NCBI GenBank assembly: GCA_013360195.1
Contig: JABWCQ010000001.1
Span: 210,168-274,167 of the forward strand
Source: a bacterium
GTDB lineage: Bacteria > Electryoneota > RPQS01
Direction of reading: 5' to 3'
Length of the DNA stretch: 64,000 nt
Shown here: positions 53,295-61,069 of the stretch, one piece after another
Layout: each line of letters starts with the position of its first letter
Numbering within the stretch: the stretch's first letter is position 1
Made by a program: the position numbers and the translations under genes
The notes under the pieces: generated by a model
Told to the model about the DNA's origin: nothing
Database searches by the model: none
What the model saw: the letters and a program-made list of their open reading frames with translations, nothing else

Positions 53295-54740
53295 ATGACA
53301 TCCCGAATTCGCAATACGGCGCTGGGACTTGGCATTATTATGATGTTCTGTGTTTCAGCCGCCAACGCGCAAAACTACGCCGCACCATTCCTGCGGATGG
53401 GTGTGGGTGCGCGGGCGATGGCGATGGGTACCGCCCAGACTGCCGTTGCCAACGATGCGACTGCGGCCTACTGGAACCCCGCTGCTTTGCATTGGCTGCA
53501 CAAATTTGAAGTGTCGCTGATGTACACGGGCGGACTGGAAGCAGATCGCAATTACAACTACATCGGTGCGTCGTTGTGCGCCGAGAAGCTCGGAACCTTC
53601 GGCCTGTCTTGGCTCAACTCCGGAATTACCGGAATCGGGCAGTATGACGACGGCGGCAACAAGACTGGTGACTTCGACGTCGCCAACAATGCCTTCCAGC
53701 TGAACTATGCACGCGGACTCGGCGGCGGTTTCGCCCTCGGAATCGGTGCAAAGTATCTGCAGGAAAATCTCGCCGATAATGACGGCTGGGGCGTTGATGC
53801 AGGTCTGTTGTTCCGTCCGTACGACGAGCTGACCTTTGGTTTCATGATGCGTGATCTCGCCGGTGAGTACGGCGAGGATAACGTGCCCTACGAGGCCCGC
53901 TTCGGCGTCGGCGTCAATCCGTGGAAGGGTGTTACCCTGACCGGTGACCTGAACGCGGTCGAAGATGAAGAAGCCACGTTGGACATTGGAGCCGCTTATG
54001 ACTTCCATGTCAGCGACAATGTCAGCTTCTATCTCGCTGGCGGCGTTAACGACATGGTTGAAACCGATCAGACCAATCGCGGCTTCACTGCCGGATTCGG
54101 TTTCGGTTTCAAAAGCTTCGCTCTGCAGTATGCCTTTGTGGAAGAACCGCAGGCCTTCCTCAATGAGAACCATCGCTTGTCGGTCAACTTCTACTTCCAG
54201 GAGTGCAACGATTTCAAGAGCGCGATGGGTAGTCTGAAGCGTAAACCGCGCGAAGAAGCAATGGTTGCCAAGACCGACGGTCCGAAGGAATTCATCCATC
54301 GCTACATTTTTGAAGGTAATCCGTCCCTTAAGCTCAGCCTCGAATTGCTGCGCCCCGAAGTGAAGGATTCCATCGAGTCCGTGTGGATGGAAACCGGTGG
54401 TGTTGTCAGCTTCCCGGGCATCAACTTCGCCACGGGTTCGGCTGAAATCACTGATGAATTTGCACGCGTTCTGGACGGCGCGGCCAAGCTGATCAACGAG
54501 CATCCGGAAATCCAGCTGCTTGAAGTTCAAGGCCACACCGACAACACCGGTTCGGACGCCATCAACAACCCGCTCTCACAGGCACGTGCGGACGCCGTTC
54601 GCAACTACCTGATCTCACGTGGTGTTGATCCCAGCCGCTTGGTTGCCAAGGGCTACGGCTCTTCCAAGCCCGTTGCCAGCAATGCCAACGAGCAGGGCCG
54701 TTATCAGAATCGCCGTATCGACCTCGTTCGCATCCGGTAA
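53295..54740 (+). CDS. PorV/PorQ-like outer-membrane barrel fused to an OmpA domain
   Basis: 481 residues from ATG 53295 (AGGAGGAAGG just upstream; the longer frame from 53199 precedes the signal peptide and is rejected). Signal peptide MTSRIRNTALGLGIIMMFC, cleaved after ANA. Residues about 25-300 are the PorV/UPF0164-type barrel, with the start motif GARAMAMGTAQTAVAND and AAYWNPAAL, then alternating strands. After a linker, residues about 365-481 are OmpA-like with FATGSAEITDEFARVLDGAA, VQGHTDNTG, LSQARADAVRNYL and NRRIDLVRI, including the Asp and Arg that hold diaminopimelate. PorV shuttles cargo in T9SS; here it would also be tied to the cell wall. It directly follows the giant cargo-like gene. 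Confidence 0.8.
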   Translation: MTSRIRNTALGLGIIMMFCVSAANAQNYAAPFLRMGVGARAMAMGTAQTAVANDATAAYWNPAALHWLHKFEVSLMYTGGLEADRNYNYIGASLCAEKLGTFGLSWLNSGITGIGQYDDGGNKTGDFDVANNAFQLNYARGLGGGFALGIGAKYLQENLADNDGWGVDAGLLFRPYDELTFGFMMRDLAGEYGEDNVPYEARFGVGVNPWKGVTLTGDLNAVEDEEATLDIGAAYDFHVSDNVSFYLAGGVNDMVETDQTNRGFTAGFGFGFKSFALQYAFVEEPQAFLNENHRLSVNFYFQECNDFKSAMGSLKRKPREEAMVAKTDGPKEFIHRYIFEGNPSLKLSLELLRPEVKDSIESVWMETGGVVSFPGINFATGSAEITDEFARVLDGAAKLINEHPEIQLLEVQGHTDNTGSDAINNPLSQARADAVRNYLISRGVDPSRLVAKGYGSSKPVASNANEQGRYQNRRIDLVRIR

Positions 54741-54765
54741 CGAGGGTTAGTGTATTTGACCAGTA

Positions 54766-54793
54766 GACGAGCACGGCTAAGGCCGTGCTCGTC
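54766..54793 (+). terminator. Perfect hairpin after the PorV/OmpA gene
   Basis: GACGAGCACGGC (54766-54777) pairs perfectly with GCCGTGCTCGTC (54782-54793), loop TAAG. There is no T-run, so it may rely on Rho or act as an RNA 3' end stabiliser. Confidence 0.7.
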
Positions 54794-54861
54794 ACTCAAA
54801 CTCTATAAAACTTCCCAAATTTGTTGAAGGCGGGTCAGATTTCTTCAACAATTACAGGAAC

Positions 54862-54890
54862 TTGACATGCCAGTTTTTCGTTCCTATATT
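54862..54890 (+). promoter_or_regulatory. Promoter of the small cassette, TTGACA-17-TATATT
   Basis: Perfect -35 TTGACA (54862-54867), 17 bases, TATATT (54885-54890). Gene start is 54939 with AAGGAG about 6 bases before it. Confidence 0.75.
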
Positions 54891-54938
54891 GAACGAATGG
54901 GTATGTTGGTACCGTATGAAATTGAGAAGGAGTATTAG

Positions 54939-55241
54939 ATGCCAAGAGTAAAGAGAATTCGAACTGCGCTGTTCAAGCCCTCTCCCAAGAGCAAAGCAGT
55001 TGACAGTAGAATTGTCCTGTATCAGAATTTCAAGGCGAATGCTTCTCGTCTAGCCTCAAGAAAACCACCAATTCGTGAGTTCATTGTTTGGGGACAATCA
55101 GGACTTGTTGGGGACTTCGATTCTTTGGAAGAGGCCTTCATGGCCGGCCATCGGTCGTGCAATGGTGCGAGTTTCATTGTTCAGGAAAAATCTGATGTTG
55201 ATTATCTTGTCCGAAGCAAAAGAAAATTCGTGAGCGCTTGA
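54939..55241 (+). CDS. Small basic protein of unknown function
   Basis: 100 residues. The N-terminal third is strongly basic and looks disordered (PRVKRIRTALFKPSPKSKA). The rest has a compact predicted fold with REFIVWGQSGLVGDFDSLEE and EAFMAGHRSCNGASFIVQEK. No family recognised. It has its own strong promoter and a good ribosome site, and precedes the next small gene by 28 bases, so both form a two-gene unit. It could be the partner that binds the second protein or nucleic acid; neither is shown. Confidence 0.55.
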   Translation: MPRVKRIRTALFKPSPKSKAVDSRIVLYQNFKANASRLASRKPPIREFIVWGQSGLVGDFDSLEEAFMAGHRSCNGASFIVQEKSDVDYLVRSKRKFVSA

Positions 55242-55269
55242 CGCAAGCACCTAAGGAGTTCGCTCTGGC

Positions 55270-55650
55270 ATGGCGGACGGTTTTTCCGGTAACAACTCGT
55301 TTGTCAGAGTCCATATAGACATTCCGCGTAATCAAGGACGGGATTTTTCCGACGTTGAAACTGTTAGTGATTGTACAGCACGTTTGAGTGAAAGTGAACA
55401 CGATTCATTTGCTTCCGCAGGTTTGACGGCACTCTTGTTGGAACACTTTGGCGAAAGTTTGACCATCAGCCCAAGAAATAAGTTCGGTCTTCCAGATGTG
55501 CGTTCCATGCGTTGGCCGATTAGAGTTCGCTTTGTTAGCTTGGATGTGCCTTCGCAAGTCATCAGCGTACATGGATCGTTGGAGCATTTCAAGGGTTTTG
55601 ATCTTCTAATTGGATCGCGACATCTGCATAGATTTGCCCGCGAGTTTTGA
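55270..55650 (+). CDS. Unknown small protein, retropepsin-like layout with degenerate active site
   Basis: 126 residues from ATG 55270 (AAGGAG 11 bases upstream). The order of features recalls small bacterial clan AA aspartic proteases: a strand (FVRVHIDIP), then VSDCTARLSESEHDSFASAG where an active enzyme has DTGA-x-x-x-x-L, later strands, and GFDLLIGSRHLHRFAREF, which resembles the D-x-L-I-G-x-x-x-L near the C-terminus. The catalytic motif would read DCT instead of DTG, so activity is unlikely unless the family tolerates it. This match is by eye and weak. Second gene of the small cassette. Confidence 0.4.
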   Translation: MADGFSGNNSFVRVHIDIPRNQGRDFSDVETVSDCTARLSESEHDSFASAGLTALLLEHFGESLTISPRNKFGLPDVRSMRWPIRVRFVSLDVPSQVISVHGSLEHFKGFDLLIGSRHLHRFAREF

Positions 55651-55675
55651 CAGAGACAATCATTCCGTGTTTGTT
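55647..55675 (+). promoter_or_regulatory. Promoter candidate of the FG-GAP gene, TTGACA-17-TTTGTT
   Basis: A perfect TTGACA (55647-55652) overlaps the stop codon of the preceding gene. After 17 bases, TTTGTT (55670-55675) matches four of six bases of TATATT. The -10 is weak. Confidence 0.4.
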
Positions 55676-55700
55676 TGAGAGCACGGAATATTAGAATCTT

Positions 55701-55735
55701 TCGAGGAGTGCCGCGGATTTCCTGCCACTCCTCGA
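55701..55735 (+). terminator. Hairpin in the leader of the FG-GAP gene
   Basis: TCGAGGAGTG (55701-55710) pairs perfectly with CACTCCTCGA (55726-55735) around a 15-base loop. A smaller inverted repeat ATTCCGTG/CACGGAAT lies at 55662-55689. There is no T-run, so the role is unclear: terminator of the small cassette or leader structure. Confidence 0.5.
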
Positions 55736-55775
55736 CTCACTCAAAGAGCTTCCGCTCAGAAACTTTGAGAGCGTC

Positions 55776-57125
55776 ATGAAGAGAATTGGATACATTTTAG
55801 TCTCCGCGGTAATGATACTGGTGGTCTACGCCTTGTCTTTGGCTCAGCTCGAGTCCAAGAACGCGGCTTCAAAGTATCTCCTGCGTGTTATGGACGGACC
55901 GGAAGTAAGAGCCTATTTCGGTTCCGCCGTCGAAGGCGCATTTGCCTGGACAGGAGCCGGTCCTCTCTATGCAATTTCATACACGGGCGAAAATGCCGGT
56001 CCGATCGCTCGCGGCGCCGTTCACTTCTACGATGGTTTGCTTGCGACCTCACCTGTCTTAACCATCAAAGGTTCGGACGACGGTGAGTTGTTCGGCAGTT
56101 CAATGTCCACCGGTGACTTCAACGGCGACGGCACTCCCGATCTAGCGATTGCCGCTGAAGGCGGTCAGGGCACGGGAGCAAAGCCCGCTGGAAAAGTCTA
56201 TCTCTACATGGGTGGCTCGGGCTTCGGAGGCTCGCCGCAGGTCGTCACGGCTGGTGAAAGCAAGGACTCTTTCGGCCGCTCCATCAGCATGTCACACGAC
56301 ATCAACGGCGACAATTTCGCCGACCTGGTTGTGGGTGCTCCGCACTCAGCGAAGGCCGGTGCCACTTCAGGCCGCGTGTACGTCTATTTCGGAAACTCAG
56401 GCGGAGTGGCCAAAACCCCCGACCTTGAGTTCAAACAAGGCACTCTGAATGACTTGTTCGGTTCCTCTGTCGCCACCGGAGACTTGACCGGAGATGGACA
56501 GGCCGATCTTGCCATTGGAGCGCCGCACTTTGGCACAGAAGCCACGTATTCAGGCGCTGTGTACGTTTTTCAGGGCGGCAAGGAATTGAGTGCCACAAAG
56601 CACCAGAAGCTTTACAAGGGCGAGTTAACCAGCTTTCAAGACCAATTTGGTTGGTCAGTTGCGATTGTCCCCGATGTGAACGGTGACAGTGTTGCAGAAC
56701 TGGTCGTTGGGGCGCCGCAATGGACGAGCGGCGGCCGTCAATTGGGTAAGGTTTACCTCTATCACGGGGCCACCGCGTTGCCCGATGCGCCGGCAGCGAC
56801 CTTCACAGGCTCAACTGAAGCCGGTCGCTTTGGCGAACGGGTATTTACGCTGGGAGATTTGAACAAAGACGGCAAAGGCGATTGGGCTGCACAGGCCTCA
56901 AATGCCAACCAAAGCCGCGGTGTAGTGCATTTCTTCTATGGCGGCTGGGAGAACGACTTCTATCAGTTCTCCGGCGAGAACATCGCCGATGCGGCCGGAA
57001 ACAGCGTTGCGTCGCTAGGCGATTTGGACGGCAACGGGGCAATGGACTTGGCCGTAGGTGCCCGTTGGTGGGACCAGGAGACTGCCGAGAACATGGGTCG
57101 GGTTTATTTGCTAAGTGTTCAATAG
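55776..57125 (+). CDS. Secreted FG-GAP (integrin-alpha-like) beta-propeller protein
   Basis: 449 residues. N-terminal signal or anchor (MKRIGYILVSAVMILVVYAL). The rest is six or seven FG-GAP blades of about 60 residues with calcium loops: GDFNGDGTPDLAIAA, HDINGDNFADLVVGAPH, GDLTGDGQADLAIGAPH, PDVNGDSVAELVVGAPQ, GDLNKDGKGDWAAQA and GDLDGNGAMDLAVGARWW. Each is preceded by an FG-S/A-V turn such as LFGSSVATGD. The fold is the integrin-type propeller, binding calcium and probably protein or glycan. No C-terminal sorting domain is seen. Its place between the giant protein and the polysaccharide cluster fits a surface role. Confidence 0.85.
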   Translation: MKRIGYILVSAVMILVVYALSLAQLESKNAASKYLLRVMDGPEVRAYFGSAVEGAFAWTGAGPLYAISYTGENAGPIARGAVHFYDGLLATSPVLTIKGSDDGELFGSSMSTGDFNGDGTPDLAIAAEGGQGTGAKPAGKVYLYMGGSGFGGSPQVVTAGESKDSFGRSISMSHDINGDNFADLVVGAPHSAKAGATSGRVYVYFGNSGGVAKTPDLEFKQGTLNDLFGSSVATGDLTGDGQADLAIGAPHFGTEATYSGAVYVFQGGKELSATKHQKLYKGELTSFQDQFGWSVAIVPDVNGDSVAELVVGAPQWTSGGRQLGKVYLYHGATALPDAPAATFTGSTEAGRFGERVFTLGDLNKDGKGDWAAQASNANQSRGVVHFFYGGWENDFYQFSGENIADAAGNSVASLGDLDGNGAMDLAVGARWWDQETAENMGRVYLLSVQ

Positions 57126-57151
57126 AGGCAGTTTGATTTTCTTCAAATGAT

Positions 57152-57170
57152 GGGCGGCTTCAGGCCGCCC
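57152..57170 (+). terminator. Hairpin after the FG-GAP gene
   Basis: GGGCGGC (57152-57158) pairs with GCCGCCC (57164-57170), loop TTCAG, followed by GTCTGATTTCT. Likely terminator of the FG-GAP gene; a second hairpin follows about 90 bases later. Confidence 0.65.
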
Positions 57171-57256
57171 GTCTGATTTCTGGGAACATTTTTTCGCACT
57201 AAATCTTAGAGTCATCTGACGTAAATAACGGTATAACAATTGCAAAGCATCTTTCG

Positions 57257-57280
57257 GGGGTCCTAATTAGACCCCTTTTT
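57257..57280 (+). terminator. Second intrinsic terminator before the polysaccharide cluster
   Basis: GGGGTC (57257-57262) pairs with GACCCC (57270-57275), loop CTAATTA, then TTTTT. The next -35 box begins three bases after the T-run. Confidence 0.8.
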
Positions 57281-57282
57281 CA

Positions 57283-57311
57283 TTGCATTTTTGCCTGGTC
57301 GTTAGTATATT
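57283..57311 (+). promoter_or_regulatory. Promoter of the polysaccharide cluster, TTGCAT-17-TATATT
   Basis: TTGCAT (57283-57288), 17 bases, TATATT (57306-57311). The gene begins at 57350. This is probably the main promoter for the six or more genes to the window end, which are all on the plus strand with gaps of 0-4 bases or overlaps. Confidence 0.65.
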
Positions 57312-57349
57312 TAGAGTCACCGATTTTCGGGAAAGGTAACAAGAACTTT

Positions 57350-58657
57350 ATGATTCTGAACGAGTTAAAAAAGAAGGCTCAGGACGGCACACTCCGTGTC
57401 GGTGTTGTCGGCTTGGGTTATGTCGGTCTCCCGTTGGCTGTCCAGTTTGCCGCCAAGGGCTATCACGTGACCGGTATAGACATTACACAAGACAAAGTTG
57501 ACCGTATCAATCGCGGAGAAAACTATATTCTTGATGTTAACGACGAAGAACTGGCTTCGCTGGTTAAGGCAGGAAAACTTGATGCGACGAGTGATTACTC
57601 TGTCATTCGAAATCTGGACACGATTTCAATCTGTGTTCCGACACCATTGCGCAAAACAGGCGACCCCGATATCTCCTACATTCTCGCCGCACGTGATGAA
57701 ATTCTGAAGTACGCACACCCCGGTCTTTTGCTCGTGCTCGAAAGCACGACCTATCCCGGCACAACGGACGAATTGCTTGTGCCTGCGTTTGAAGAGCGAG
57801 GACTGAAAGTTGGTCAGGATGTCTTTGTTGCGTTTTCGCCGGAACGTGTGGACCCGGGTAACGAAAAATTCGGCACATTCAACACGCCGAAAGTCATGGG
57901 CGGCGCCACTCCCGCATGTATGGATGCCGCGCAGACCATCTACGGCAAAGTCATTGAGACAATCGTTCCCGTATCCAGCACGCAAGCAGCCGAGCTCGTC
58001 AAGCTGCTCGAAAACACTTTCCGTTCAATCAACATCGGGTTGGTCAATGAGCTCGCCATTATGTGCGAAATTCTCGGCGTGGACGTCTGGGAAGTGATTC
58101 GCGCCGCATCCACCAAGCCATTCGGCTTCATGCCTTTCTACCCCGGACCAGGGCTGGGCGGTCATTGCATTCCCATTGACCCCATTTACCTGTCGTGGAA
58201 ACTTAAAACGCTGAAGTACCGCGCACGGTTTATTGAGCTCGCCGATGACATCAACACCAAAATGCCGGACTACGTCACTCAGCGCGTTGCCGATGCATTA
58301 AACGAGCGCGGAAAGGCGGTCAAAGGCTGCAAAGCTCTCGTGATGGGCGTGGCTTACAAACGGGACATTGACGATTCGCGGGAATCCCCGTCACTTGATA
58401 TCATCGAATTGCTGATGAAGCGCGGTGCGACCGTGGATTATCACGACCCCTTCATTGCTGAAGTTGACACCGCTCATCATCGCATGAAGTCTGTGCCCTT
58501 TGACGCGGCTTCAGTCAAGAAGTATGACGTCGCGGTAATTTGCACGGACCACAAAGCGGTTGACTACAAGTTGCTGGTGGAGAATTGCCCGCTTGTGTTT
58601 GACGCGCGCAATGCCACAGCGGCACTCGGCAACCGGGACAACGTCGTAAGGCTTTAA
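57350..58657 (+). CDS. UDP-N-acetyl-hexosamine 6-dehydrogenase (WbpA/WecC type)
   Basis: 435 residues. N-terminal NAD fold with GVVGLGYVGLPLAVQFA, a central helix bundle and a C-terminal UDP-binding domain (MGVAYKRDIDDSRESPSLDI). The catalytic cysteine is C273 in PGLGGHCIPIDP. The HCIPIDP form and the length are those of the UDP-GlcNAc/ManNAc dehydrogenases rather than UDP-glucose dehydrogenase (usually GGxCFPKD). It oxidises C6 to a uronic acid for a surface polysaccharide. With the DegT aminotransferase at the end of the cluster this recalls the start of the WbpA-WbpB-WbpE pathway to 2,3-diamino uronic acids; WbpB and WbpD are not seen. Confidence 0.9.
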   Translation: MILNELKKKAQDGTLRVGVVGLGYVGLPLAVQFAAKGYHVTGIDITQDKVDRINRGENYILDVNDEELASLVKAGKLDATSDYSVIRNLDTISICVPTPLRKTGDPDISYILAARDEILKYAHPGLLLVLESTTYPGTTDELLVPAFEERGLKVGQDVFVAFSPERVDPGNEKFGTFNTPKVMGGATPACMDAAQTIYGKVIETIVPVSSTQAAELVKLLENTFRSINIGLVNELAIMCEILGVDVWEVIRAASTKPFGFMPFYPGPGLGGHCIPIDPIYLSWKLKTLKYRARFIELADDINTKMPDYVTQRVADALNERGKAVKGCKALVMGVAYKRDIDDSRESPSLDIIELLMKRGATVDYHDPFIAEVDTAHHRMKSVPFDAASVKKYDVAVICTDHKAVDYKLLVENCPLVFDARNATAALGNRDNVVRL

Positions 58658-58661
58658 GACC

Positions 58662-59564
58662 TTGAATTCACTCGCCGCAATCATTGAACTTCTGCGACCC
58701 GCGCAGTGGTCCAAAAACATGATTATTTTCGCGGCGGTGCTGTTTTCACCCGCGCGTGTCGTGCTCGACACTCCGCAAGTCATCGTGCAGGCGCTGCAAG
58801 GGTTCTTCGCTTTCTGCCTGCTGTCTTCCGCTGTCTATGCCCTGAACGACCTGCTTGACCTGAAGGCCGACCGCGAACATCCGAAGAAGAAGTCGCGGCC
58901 GCTGCCGTCAGGCAGAGTCTCAGCGGGGACTGCTGCTCTGCTTGCGGTTCTGCTCGGCGGCATTGGCATTGGCTGGGCGTTTCTGCTTGATGTCTATTTC
59001 GGCGCTGTGGCCGCTGCCTACCTGACCGTCAACCTTGCCTACTCCCTCGGCATGAAGCGCGCCGTTATTCTGGATGTGCTTCTGCTGTCAATGGGCTTTG
59101 TCCTGCGTGCAGTCGGTGGAGTCGCCGTGATTCGCTCCATGCTCCCGGATGTCTATCTCTCGTACTGGCTAATCCTGTGCGCATTCCTGCTGTCATTGTT
59201 TCTTGCGCTGGCGAAACGCAGACACGAGATTGCCTTGCTGGGTGAAGCCGCTGCCTCTCACCGGGCAAGCCTCGCAGCTTACAGTCTCACGTTTATAGAC
59301 CAAATGCTTGCGGCATTATGTGCGGCAACGATGGTCGCATATAGTCTGTATACAATTTCGGACGACACTTTCAGACACTATGGAACACGGGCGCTCTTCT
59401 GGACGCTGCCTTTCGTCGTCTACGGACTGTTCCGGTATCTGTACCTGATCTACAACAGGGGAGAGGGCGGTGACCCGACAAAACTCCTTGTTAAGGATCG
59501 CGCCACCTTGGTCAATGTTGCTCTATGGGCATGTGTCACTGCGGGAATCGTGTATTTAAGATGA
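58662..59564 (+). CDS. UbiA-family polyprenyl-phosphate phosphoribosyltransferase (DPPR synthase-like)
   Basis: 300 residues from TTG. About nine membrane helices. The first Asp motif is ALNDLLDLKADREHPKKKSR (NDxxDxxxDxxHPxK), characteristic of decaprenyl-phosphate phosphoribosyltransferases; R at RPAQWSKNMIIFAA and KRRHEIALLGE fit the same subfamily. Such enzymes attach phosphoribose to a polyprenyl phosphate; later oxidation and reduction give decaprenyl-phosphoryl arabinose in actinobacteria. Here it suggests a ribose- or arabinofuranose-containing glycan. The other two steps are not in the window. Stop overlaps the next ATG. Confidence 0.82.
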   Translation: MNSLAAIIELLRPAQWSKNMIIFAAVLFSPARVVLDTPQVIVQALQGFFAFCLLSSAVYALNDLLDLKADREHPKKKSRPLPSGRVSAGTAALLAVLLGGIGIGWAFLLDVYFGAVAAAYLTVNLAYSLGMKRAVILDVLLLSMGFVLRAVGGVAVIRSMLPDVYLSYWLILCAFLLSLFLALAKRRHEIALLGEAAASHRASLAAYSLTFIDQMLAALCAATMVAYSLYTISDDTFRHYGTRALFWTLPFVVYGLFRYLYLIYNRGEGGDPTKLLVKDRATLVNVALWACVTAGIVYLR

Positions 59565-61066
59565 TCCGCTTCTTCAAATTTGACTGGCGCGGGCTGTTGC
59601 TCGCTGCCCAATTCACCGCCGCGCTCCTTCTTGTGTCATGCAAAAATGAGGAGGGGCAAAACGGTGTGATTGGACGTGTGACCGCTGAAGAAGGAAGCCC
59701 GGCCAATGCCATTGTCAAAATCTACAACAGGCCCGTTTCCTTTGATGTCAACGACGATGCCTCGGTTTGGTCGGTTACCGGCGATGAAGATGCCGTCGGA
59801 TTTCCGCTTGACCTCGCGGCAACCTTCGACCATCGGCTCTTCAATCCGGCCTTCGTCGACACGGCGGACGGCGATGGTAATTTTCAATTCGAAAGCATTG
59901 TCGGCGGAAACTACATCATCGTTGCCGAAAAACTTGGACAGGGTTGGTCTGTTCCGCGTGAACTCAATACGACGGGTTCAGACATGGACATCGGGGAGCT
60001 TCGTCTTCCTAAAGTGATTCGCTTTCCCGACAACCTCTTCCGCTTCCCAACCGATACCACGTTCAGGTCCGGCGTTCACTACATCGTTCCTAACAACATG
60101 ACCGTTAGTGCCGGAAGAAGTTTGACCATTGAACCCGGGGCGGTCGTGTTGATGCAGGGGAATAAGTCCCTCAATATCGAAGGCACGCTCATCTGCAGGG
60201 GAACGCCGCAGAACTACATTCGCTTCATGCCTGCGGATGTTATCGCGCGCGACCCGGACGAATGGCAGCAACTTACGTTCGAAGACGGCGCATCACCTCC
60301 TGATTTGGCTTATGTCTCATTCCGGAACGGCGATGTCGCTATCGACACTGAGGCAGGCGGCGGTTTGATTGAGAACTGCTATTTCTTTCGCTTCGCGTAC
60401 GGTATCCTGGCCGAAGGTGAACCGCCGGTTCTCCGCAGATGTGTCTTTGAACGGGTGGATACCGGCTGCCGCACAACCTCGACTTCGGGATTTGTTTGCG
60501 AGCATAATATCTTTCAGACTAGCGACCCGTTTGCGCTCGTGCTCTACAACATGGATGACTGTGAGATCTTCTGCAATTGGTTTCGCGACTGCGGCGGATC
60601 GGACACCAGCGGAAGCGGTACCCGCGGTGTTATCCGGCTCGATCTCGTCAGCGAAACCGAAATTCACGGAAATCATTTCGAGACTTCCTGGTTCGCGCTT
60701 GCCGTCGGGTCCCACGTGGATTCAACGGTGCAGATTCATCACAATGAATTCACGCGCATGAATACCGTGATGAACATCGGTGTCACCGAGGATCAACGCG
60801 GTCCCTCGAACCCGAGGTTCAATTACAACTGCCTGTCCACTATCGACCGGTTCGTAATCAACGTGAACTGCAATCAGCACAATACGCAAAACGTGGACGC
60901 GACCAACAACTCCTGGGGCACGATTAGTCTGGCACAAATCAAAGACCGCTATATTCATGATCGTGACGACGACGGTACTTGTCCGGTCGTATTCCTCACT
61001 CCGCTACTAAACTCCAGCAACGACGTCCTGATGCAGACCGGAACGCGTTGTGGTATTTGCCCATAA
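59561..61066 (+). CDS. Lipoprotein with carboxypeptidase-like and right-handed beta-helix domains
   Basis: 501 residues from ATG 59561, which overlaps the UbiA stop as ATGA. The N-terminus is a lipoprotein signal with lipobox LLLVSCKN (Cys at about 26). Then a small beta domain (about 35-150, GVIGRVTAEEGSPANAIVKI; carboxypeptidase regulatory-like, SIVGGNYIIVAEKLGQGWSV), and a right-handed beta-helix (about 180-470) of the NosD/pectate-lyase type: AGRSLTIEPGAVVLMQGNKS, VENCYFFRFAYGILAEGE-like GLIENCYFFRFAYGI, CEIFCNWFRDCGGSD and QIHHNEFTRMNT. Such helices bind or cut polysaccharide. No catalytic residues can be named with confidence. Probably acts on or anchors the glycan made by the cluster. 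Confidence 0.75.
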   Translation: MIRFFKFDWRGLLLAAQFTAALLLVSCKNEEGQNGVIGRVTAEEGSPANAIVKIYNRPVSFDVNDDASVWSVTGDEDAVGFPLDLAATFDHRLFNPAFVDTADGDGNFQFESIVGGNYIIVAEKLGQGWSVPRELNTTGSDMDIGELRLPKVIRFPDNLFRFPTDTTFRSGVHYIVPNNMTVSAGRSLTIEPGAVVLMQGNKSLNIEGTLICRGTPQNYIRFMPADVIARDPDEWQQLTFEDGASPPDLAYVSFRNGDVAIDTEAGGGLIENCYFFRFAYGILAEGEPPVLRRCVFERVDTGCRTTSTSGFVCEHNIFQTSDPFALVLYNMDDCEIFCNWFRDCGGSDTSGSGTRGVIRLDLVSETEIHGNHFETSWFALAVGSHVDSTVQIHHNEFTRMNTVMNIGVTEDQRGPSNPRFNYNCLSTIDRFVINVNCNQHNTQNVDATNNSWGTISLAQIKDRYIHDRDDDGTCPVVFLTPLLNSSNDVLMQTGTRCGICP

Positions 61067-61069
61067 CCA

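Noticed and set aside
55675-55703. Second promoter TTGAGA-17-CTTTCG before the FG-GAP gene
   Set aside because: The -10 has almost no match; the TTGACA at 55647 is better.
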